Assembly: GCA_043800105.1 (NCBI GenBank)
Contig: JAZDNJ010000106.1
Location: 1 to 12,654, forward strand
From: JAFGTE01 sp043800105
GTDB lineage: Bacteria; Patescibacteriota; Gracilibacteria; UM-FILTER-43-11
Direction of reading: 5' to 3'
Length of the DNA: 12,654 bases
Below the pieces are notes generated by a model. The model did no database searches. It saw only the letters and a program-made list of their open reading frames with translations, and was not told where the DNA came from. A program made the position numbers and the translations under genes. This document shows, one piece after another, positions 8,401-12,654 of the stretch (position 1 is its first letter; every line of letters begins with the position of its first letter).

Positions 8401-11400
8401 ACGACCTACGATTCCGACAATTTATACCCCGCCACCACATGTAATGCAAAAAATCAATGTGCGGACTTAGCATATGATCCGCACATCGGTCAGGTGATAT
8501 ATGCCACTGACCCCAATGGTTCAGTAACTCAAAACACTTATGACGGCCTCGGTCGCCCAATCCGAGTCGAAAAAGACGGCCAACTCATCAGCACTACCAC
8601 TTACAACGATAATTCCAGCCCCCGCTTCGTCCACGCTACAGCCTACAACGACGATGGTGAAGAAGTGGAGGCATATACCTATATAGACGCTCTCGATCGC
8701 ACCATCGAAAGCAAGCAGGAAGCGCCGAATGGCAACTGGGTTACGACCCAAACCATTTACGACGTGCGCGGAAACGTCGAAAAGCAAATCCAGCCTTATT
8801 TCAGTTCTTCATCAAATTTCGAAACACTGAACGCGAGTAAAATTGGCAACAGTTTTACTTACGACGCCCGCGGCCGTCTGCTCACTAGCGTTAATCCGCT
8901 CGGTACTACAACAAATAGCTACTCAGGTTGGCAGGTAACCACCACCGACCCTAACGGCCATCCTAAAACCCTGGCCAATGACGCCCGCGGCAACTTAGTC
9001 CGGATCTACGAAAAAAACGCCGGTCAAACTTACCAAACATATTACGCGCACGACCCGCTCGGTCGCCTGACTAAAATCAGTGACGCCGAAGGCAACGAAC
9101 GCACTTTTGCCTACGATTCACTGGGCCGGAGAACCTTTCAGTCCAAACTTGCCAGCGCCCAGGGCTGGTACTATTCCTACGATCCAAACGGCAATCTTGT
9201 CCAGAAAACCGATCCCAAAGGCCAGGTTACATCACTCACTTACGATGAACTAGACCGCATTCTGACCGAAAGCGACCTGACTTTTACTTACGATCAGGGC
9301 AGTTATGCCATCGGCCGTTTGTCCAGAGTTGTTAAACCGAATTACGAACACAGCTTCACTTACGACTTGTGGGGACGCGTAACAAATGACCACAGGCAAA
9401 TCAACGACAAAACCTTCGACTTTGCCTACACTTACGACCAAATGGGCGCCGTCACTTCGATGACTTACCCTGATAGCACCGTGGCTACTAATAAATTTGA
9501 CTCCGCGCATCAGCTGGAAGAACTAAAAGTAAGTGACAAAATTTTCGCGGATCAATTTGACTACACCCCCATGGGCCAGATCACCCAAATGACCTTGGGC
9601 AATAACGTGGTCGTGCAGAATAGTTACGACGAAAACCAGCTTTACCGCCTGACTTCCAAGACCGCCGCAAACGGACTTCAGAATTACCAATACACTTATG
9701 ACCCGGTCGGCAATTTAATGAATATGGTCGACGCCAATTCCGGCATCACCGCCAAAACCGTGAGCTATCAGTACGACAGCCTCTACCGCCTGACTCAGGC
9801 CGACTACCAGAATACCGCTAACCAAACCGACGTCACCCAGACCTACCAGTACGACTCATTGGGCAATATGACCTACAAATCCGATGTCGGGCAATTTGTT
9901 TACAATGGACAGCACCCTCACGCGGTAACTCAGGCTGGAAGCCATGTCTACGATTACGATGCCAACGGAAATATGGTCCTTCGCGACTCCGATTCAATGG
10001 CTTATGACTATCGTGACCGCCTCATCCTGTCAGCCGGAAAAGCCAGCTTTACCTACGGCGAGGGATACGAACGACTGACCAAAACCGATCTTGTCACAAA
10101 CGGCGTCATTTACTACCCCGACAAATATTTCGAGGTGCACCCCGACAAAGAAGTGAAGTACATTTATGCCGGTGACCTGCGTATCGCCAAAATCGAAAAG
10201 GAATTATTTGTCGCGCCGCCTCCAACTCCTGACCCCGACCCAACCCCGGATCCAAACCCAAACCCTGACCCCGATCCGACACCTGACCCAAACCCAAATC
10301 CTGATCCGACACCCGATCCCGCGCCCGTGCCTCCACCGGCTCCTGTCGTATCAGCTCAGGGTACCGGAGGAGGAGGCGGTGGCGGTTACGGTTCTCAGGC
10401 CCAGCTCACACTCATGCGTCTTATACGTGAAGGGAAGGATAAAGAAGCCGAGGAGCTGGCTAACAAAATTTCCTACTATCCGCTGAATTCTCTGGTTAAA
10501 GAGAAGAAAAAAACACTGGCGGCAGGTGAACTCCCTGAAAGCGCCTTTACTAACCTCCGCATTACCTACAACCAAAATTCCGCGCTGATTGTATGGGATG
10601 CCATGCCGCAAAATATAGCGAGTTTCAGAATTTATCGTTCCAAAGGAAGTAATGCCGGCCCGCTTGAAAATACAAAAATTTTCCTGGACGAAATTTCCGC
10701 CAGCCGTTTCACAAACCGCTACATCCATCAGTTTGACAAAGCGGACGCCAGCTACGCCTATCAGATTGAGGCGCTGGACAAAAACGGAAAATCTCTGATT
10801 AAAAGTTTCAAACTCCACGCCAGGCAGATTTTCATTTACGAAAACCGGCAAAAAGTTGTGGATTTCCGTAACTTCTCCGACACTGATTTCACACACGTCC
10901 GCATAAAAAGCAATACGTTTGTGGACGGCAAAGAAACCGGTAATCCTCAGCGTTTGCTCTTAAAGCCTGATTCTGATCTCAAAAACGGCGCCCGTCTGCA
11001 CGTGAACTTCCTGAATTGCGTGAACAAAAAAGACGGCAGCCTGTACTGCAAAAAGGCAGATGACCAGTTTATCGAAATCTACGTTTTGGGACGGAGCCAC
11101 TCCGTGAAAAAGACAATGGCATTCCTGAACACACAGCTTCGCCGCCTGTCCGCCGCCTTTGTGCCCAACACTTACGCGGAAGCTGACGAAAAGACCTACT
11201 ACTTCCTAACCGACCATCTTGGTTCCGTGGACGCTGTTCTGGATGAAGAGGGGAATGTCGTTGAAAGACGTGACTATCTTCCTTACGGTCAGGAACGCTT
11301 TGTTCATGAGGAACTGAATACCCCCGACACTCCACAAAAATTTACAGGTAAAGAGTTGGACAGTGAAACAGGGCTCTATTACTATGGAGCCAGATACTAT

Positions 11401-12195
11401 GATCCTTTAATTGGCAGGTTTATCTCATCAGATCCCTGGGAAGGCGATCTGCAAAATCCCCAAAGTCTGAACAAATATACTTATGTCCTGAACAATCCGA
11501 TTATGCTTGTGGATCCCAGCGGAATGATTAATGTGAAAACAGGGGAAGTCGAAAAGGGTGACACAATGACTTCGATTACAGGTACATATAATAATATATA
11601 TGGCACCAGACTTACCCCTCAGCAGTTAGCCGTCATAAACAGTGTTTCCGACCCCGATAAAATTCAGACAGGACAGATCATCAAAATGGGCGCTATCAAC
11701 GCTGACGGAAGTACATGGCAACGGGCCTACGACCCTGCTGAGGTCACCATCGGCTACTGGAACGGCCTTAACACCGAAGAGCAGCGCATAACACACTTCG
11801 GGAGGAATTCGTTTCAGGACGGAGAGTTGCCACTAACATATGAAGAAATGGTCATGCAGAACTACGCCATAGCATCGGAAACCGGTAAACCAGGTTGGTT
11901 CAGAGCCGGAGAAAGTACAACCCATAATCTTGCTGGTGCCAAAAATAATATTGATATTAGGGGGATGGGTATCAATGAAGGTAAGCAGGCCATCTATGAC
12001 ACAAAAGGCAATTTAGTAACGTCTGCAGAAAACCAAGGTACTTTTGATTTTGGGACACCAGGCACGGAAGCACACTATAACTTTGATATTTTGCCATGGG
12101 TAATGTGGGGTAATACACCTAATGACATGACGTCCTCGCAGGAAAGAAGAAATGGGGTTCCGCTAATTATACTCGAATTATTATATGGTAACTAG
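5491..12195 (+). CDS. secreted SpvB/FG-GAP/RHS-repeat protein with LysM and C-terminal toxin-like tip (2,234 aa)
   Basis: Very large, apparently secreted RHS/YD-repeat protein. A Sec signal peptide has a hydrophobic core at residues 11-22 and AVA ending at 29. An SpvB-like N-terminus (about 35-330) is followed by six FG-GAP-type loops of the DxNGDGxxD kind, starting at Asp 359, 413, 461, 526, 575 and 640. A TcdB-middle-like stretch leads into at least 15 YD repeats (about 870-1560; e.g. TYDGLGRP, AYDSLGRR, SYDPNGN). Next come a Pro-Asp repeat (1580-1612), a glycine run (about 1624-1630), an FN3-like domain (about 1683-1778) and an unrecognised domain (about 1780-1900). The RHS core runs from TDHLGSV (1907-1913) to NPIMLVDPSGM (2002-2012), then a LysM-like domain (2018-2067) and an unassigned tip (2068-2234). 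By analogy with RHS/Tc/WapA proteins, the repeats form a shell around a C-terminal effector. No T6SS, PAAR or Tc partner is nearby. All ten cysteines occur in five pairs. The family is certain; the toxin role is inferred. Confidence 0.93.
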   Translation: MNTRLSRFNKLLLILLAGVFLLTAQPAVAAYSPDNTVKPDPLASQKQMQGVSVGEFTGAGIYEYTISLPPGRNGMSPSIALTYNSQDESPDNIVGFHWSLTQFSIKRFNERGVEKIYDRNDFMASLPFESGELTEVSLSDGKHGEYAQRFESSFAKYEFQSDNSWLVTDKQGNRYTFGATEEGRHFDPVDPNRTSEWMLEEIRDPNDNFIKFTYQRLDNKLYPNEILYTGHGSEDGIFRVKFLVSGNKRPDSHFSYATGFRVDTNYLVTGIEVYSQDDLRRKFDISHTAVSPLVRQTVGSITETGYDQSGVPTSLPPTTFDYSQSDVSWEETTDYMPDWFFEYCSADSGCETPKLYMWDMTGDGLIDFEYTLNNVVFTRAINNGKGGWTNVPASMFVQVFSWRIPDVGVKALDFDGDLSTDIVYSWPNANGGMNSSHNIEISLVAAGGGAGKQDNGGSITDLNGDGLPDIIQRRHFFHEWNMPDSITTCLNQNGDSCPIVNLWGSPEVLVGDTQHAQAPRQSYVQDCNYDGLADVRYSGSGPRNWINDGNGGWVLNPSGTCQFSQMDSLARRSADVNGDGLIDNVISEKTIQYVGYSIKNELHINAGNGTTAAPITNRFPLVLGTFGNTSASDAGVRFIDLNGDKLPDIVQSHQSYDGKGNTTYTKHVYLNTGSRPYFLKTVHTSTGGEIDLEYKTSAQYLKPDGTQANPSLPIIIDTVSRMTVDDEQGNVSSTDYFYEDGHYYFENSYDKAFAGFRVVTKTDGLGYKTKTYYHQNQYSVDDSVNGEYADHISKKGRAYRSEAYDKNGQLVSTTINRFEHKSLGADHFYPYLSQTLSQTFDGAVTRATAKAFSYDDVGNVIQVVDYGEVIAGGQDGSFSDTGTDLLKTLISYISQSAFPYEQKVQDQNSALLNHSRTYYDGLTLGQVDKGNVTAQETWLDSSNSWLRSEMQYNDYGLPVVATNPRGFIATTTYDSDNLYPATTCNAKNQCADLAYDPHIGQVIYATDPNGSVTQNTYDGLGRPIRVEKDGQLISTTTYNDNSSPRFVHATAYNDDGEEVEAYTYIDALDRTIESKQEAPNGNWVTTQTIYDVRGNVEKQIQPYFSSSSNFETLNASKIGNSFTYDARGRLLTSVNPLGTTTNSYSGWQVTTTDPNGHPKTLANDARGNLVRIYEKNAGQTYQTYYAHDPLGRLTKISDAEGNERTFAYDSLGRRTFQSKLASAQGWYYSYDPNGNLVQKTDPKGQVTSLTYDELDRILTESDLTFTYDQGSYAIGRLSRVVKPNYEHSFTYDLWGRVTNDHRQINDKTFDFAYTYDQMGAVTSMTYPDSTVATNKFDSAHQLEELKVSDKIFADQFDYTPMGQITQMTLGNNVVVQNSYDENQLYRLTSKTAANGLQNYQYTYDPVGNLMNMVDANSGITAKTVSYQYDSLYRLTQADYQNTANQTDVTQTYQYDSLGNMTYKSDVGQFVYNGQHPHAVTQAGSHVYDYDANGNMVLRDSDSMAYDYRDRLILSAGKASFTYGEGYERLTKTDLVTNGVIYYPDKYFEVHPDKEVKYIYAGDLRIAKIEKELFVAPPPTPDPDPTPDPNPNPDPDPTPDPNPNPDPTPDPAPVPPPAPVVSAQGTGGGGGGGYGSQAQLTLMRLIREGKDKEAEELANKISYYPLNSLVKEKKKTLAAGELPESAFTNLRITYNQNSALIVWDAMPQNIASFRIYRSKGSNAGPLENTKIFLDEISASRFTNRYIHQFDKADASYAYQIEALDKNGKSLIKSFKLHARQIFIYENRQKVVDFRNFSDTDFTHVRIKSNTFVDGKETGNPQRLLLKPDSDLKNGARLHVNFLNCVNKKDGSLYCKKADDQFIEIYVLGRSHSVKKTMAFLNTQLRRLSAAFVPNTYAEADEKTYYFLTDHLGSVDAVLDEEGNVVERRDYLPYGQERFVHEELNTPDTPQKFTGKELDSETGLYYYGARYYDPLIGRFISSDPWEGDLQNPQSLNKYTYVLNNPIMLVDPSGMINVKTGEVEKGDTMTSITGTYNNIYGTRLTPQQLAVINSVSDPDKIQTGQIIKMGAINADGSTWQRAYDPAEVTIGYWNGLNTEEQRITHFGRNSFQDGELPLTYEEMVMQNYAIASETGKPGWFRAGESTTHNLAGAKNNIDIRGMGINEGKQAIYDTKGNLVTSAENQGTFDFGTPGTEAHYNFDILPWVMWGNTPNDMTSSQERRNGVPLIILELLYGN
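10228..10320 (+). repeat. Pro-Asp-Asn tandem repeat coding a rigid linker
   Basis: Two in-frame 36-base units (10228-10263 and 10264-10299), each coding PDPDPTPDPNPN, are followed by a shortened third copy (10300-10320, PDPTPDP). The units differ at several third positions, so the protein repeat is better kept than the DNA repeat. A glycine run (about 10360-10380) follows closely. Such PT/PD-rich stretches are typical extended linkers in secreted proteins. Confidence 0.85.
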
Positions 12196-12207
12196 CAACA
12201 TAAATTT

Positions 12208-12555
12208 ATGAAAAAATCTATAAGCCGCGCTACAACATATGAATGGATTCTGCTTGTATTCCTGATTATTGTTAATGTTTCATACATAATATTTAAACTT
12301 TTTCCAGCCTTTCAGTCTGTTTTTGTGGTCATATGGCTGGTGCCTTTTTTGCTATTTGATGTACTCCAGAATTTTATCATCAGTTTAATTATATATTCAT
12401 TTGTTTACTTGTTACTATCAGTCTTACTTTTAAGAAATTTGATTCGGAATAAAAGTCTGATTTTTTTGCATGCACTAACATTTTTATTACTGGTTTTGCA
12501 ATTCGTCACCTTCATCGATTTTCTTATCGGTCTGCATGCCGCAGCAGGTGTTTAA
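12208..12555 (+). CDS. small polytopic membrane protein, candidate immunity protein (115 aa)
   Basis: Not recognised as a named family. After a basic start (MKKSISR) it is nearly all hydrophobic, with about four membrane segments near residues 14-32, 36-54, 56-75 and 84-108. It begins 12 bases after the stop of the RHS gene, on the same strand and with no terminator between, so it should be on the same transcript. A small gene directly after a polymorphic-toxin gene is the usual place for the cognate immunity protein, and that is the basis of the proposal; nothing in the sequence itself proves the role. GC is about 31% over 12241-12540 by my count, against about 50% in the RHS repeat region, which suits a recently exchanged tip-plus-immunity cassette. 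There is no Shine-Dalgarno before the ATG. Confidence 0.7.
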   Translation: MKKSISRATTYEWILLVFLIIVNVSYIIFKLFPAFQSVFVVIWLVPFLLFDVLQNFIISLIIYSFVYLLLSVLLLRNLIRNKSLIFLHALTFLLLVLQFVTFIDFLIGLHAAAGV

Positions 12556-12614
12556 AGTGAAACAAGCTTTAATTTATTAAAACTCCTCCCGTTTTATTCC
12601 TAACTTTAACCGAT

Positions 12615-12654
12615 ATGAAGTTAAAAGTTCTACTACTTACGCTCTTTATGAGTT
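12615..12654 (+). CDS. start of a secreted or lipoprotein-like gene (cut by right edge)
   Basis: The ATG at 12615 opens a frame that runs to the window edge and reads MKLKVLLLTLFMS: two lysines, then a hydrophobic stretch, as in a Sec signal peptide. Only 13 codons are visible, so the product cannot be named. It starts 59 bases after the membrane protein's stop, in the same direction, and the gap holds no clear promoter or terminator. It could be a further member of the same operon. Confidence 0.4.
   Translation, partial: MKLKVLLLTLFMS

Noticed and set aside
10228..10320. Short direct repeats as a CRISPR array
   Set aside because: Units are contiguous without spacers, in frame, and code a Pro-Asp linker.
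10106..10486. Open frames on both strands over the proline-rich repeat
   Set aside because: They are frame shadows of the CCN-GAY repeat. The in-frame reading continues uninterrupted from YD repeats to the FN3-like domain.
12566..12584. AAGCTTTAATTTATTAAAA stretch as terminator or operator
   Set aside because: The arms TTTAAT/ATTAAA leave a 2-base loop, there are no G-C pairs in the stem and no following T-run. Probably only an A/T-rich spacer.

Overview
The window holds two kinds of DNA. The left part (about 1-4950) is a run of same-strand housekeeping genes: the 3' part of a MiaB-family tRNA methylthiotransferase (mtaB-like), an AI-2E/PerM-family membrane protein, a compact FtsK/SpoIIIE DNA translocase, and rsmE, which starts at a TTG one base after the ftsK stop. 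A small membrane-anchored coiled-coil gene on the minus strand (4949-5293) converges on rsmE, leaving only 3 bases between the two stop codons.

The right part (about 5294-12654) looks accessory. A 197-bp divergent intergenic region carries two good sigma70-type promoters that are interleaved back to back. The rightward one drives a 2,234-residue secreted protein in this order: Sec signal peptide, SpvB-like N-terminus, six FG-GAP-type calcium-loop motifs, a long YD/RHS repeat region, a proline-rich 12-residue repeat, a glycine run, an FN3-like domain, an unrecognised domain with one cysteine pair, the RHS-associated core ending in DPSGM, a LysM-like domain, and a C-terminal tip of about 165 residues that I cannot assign. 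Twelve bases later a 115-residue, about four-helix membrane protein begins, at about 31% GC against about 50% in the RHS repeat region. The layout is that of a polymorphic toxin with an adjacent immunity gene. The toxin activity and the immunity role are inference. A further signal-peptide-bearing gene is cut by the right edge.

Organism: bacterial, standard genetic code (TGA, TAA and TAG all end genes at sensible places), roughly 45-50% GC, TTGACA/TATAAT-type promoters, and no Shine-Dalgarno motif before any start I could place. Compact housekeeping proteins with weak or absent Shine-Dalgarno signals would fit Patescibacteria (CPR). There is no marker gene here to prove that, so it is a weak inference. 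No rRNA, tRNA, CRISPR array, transposase or clear rho-independent terminator was seen.
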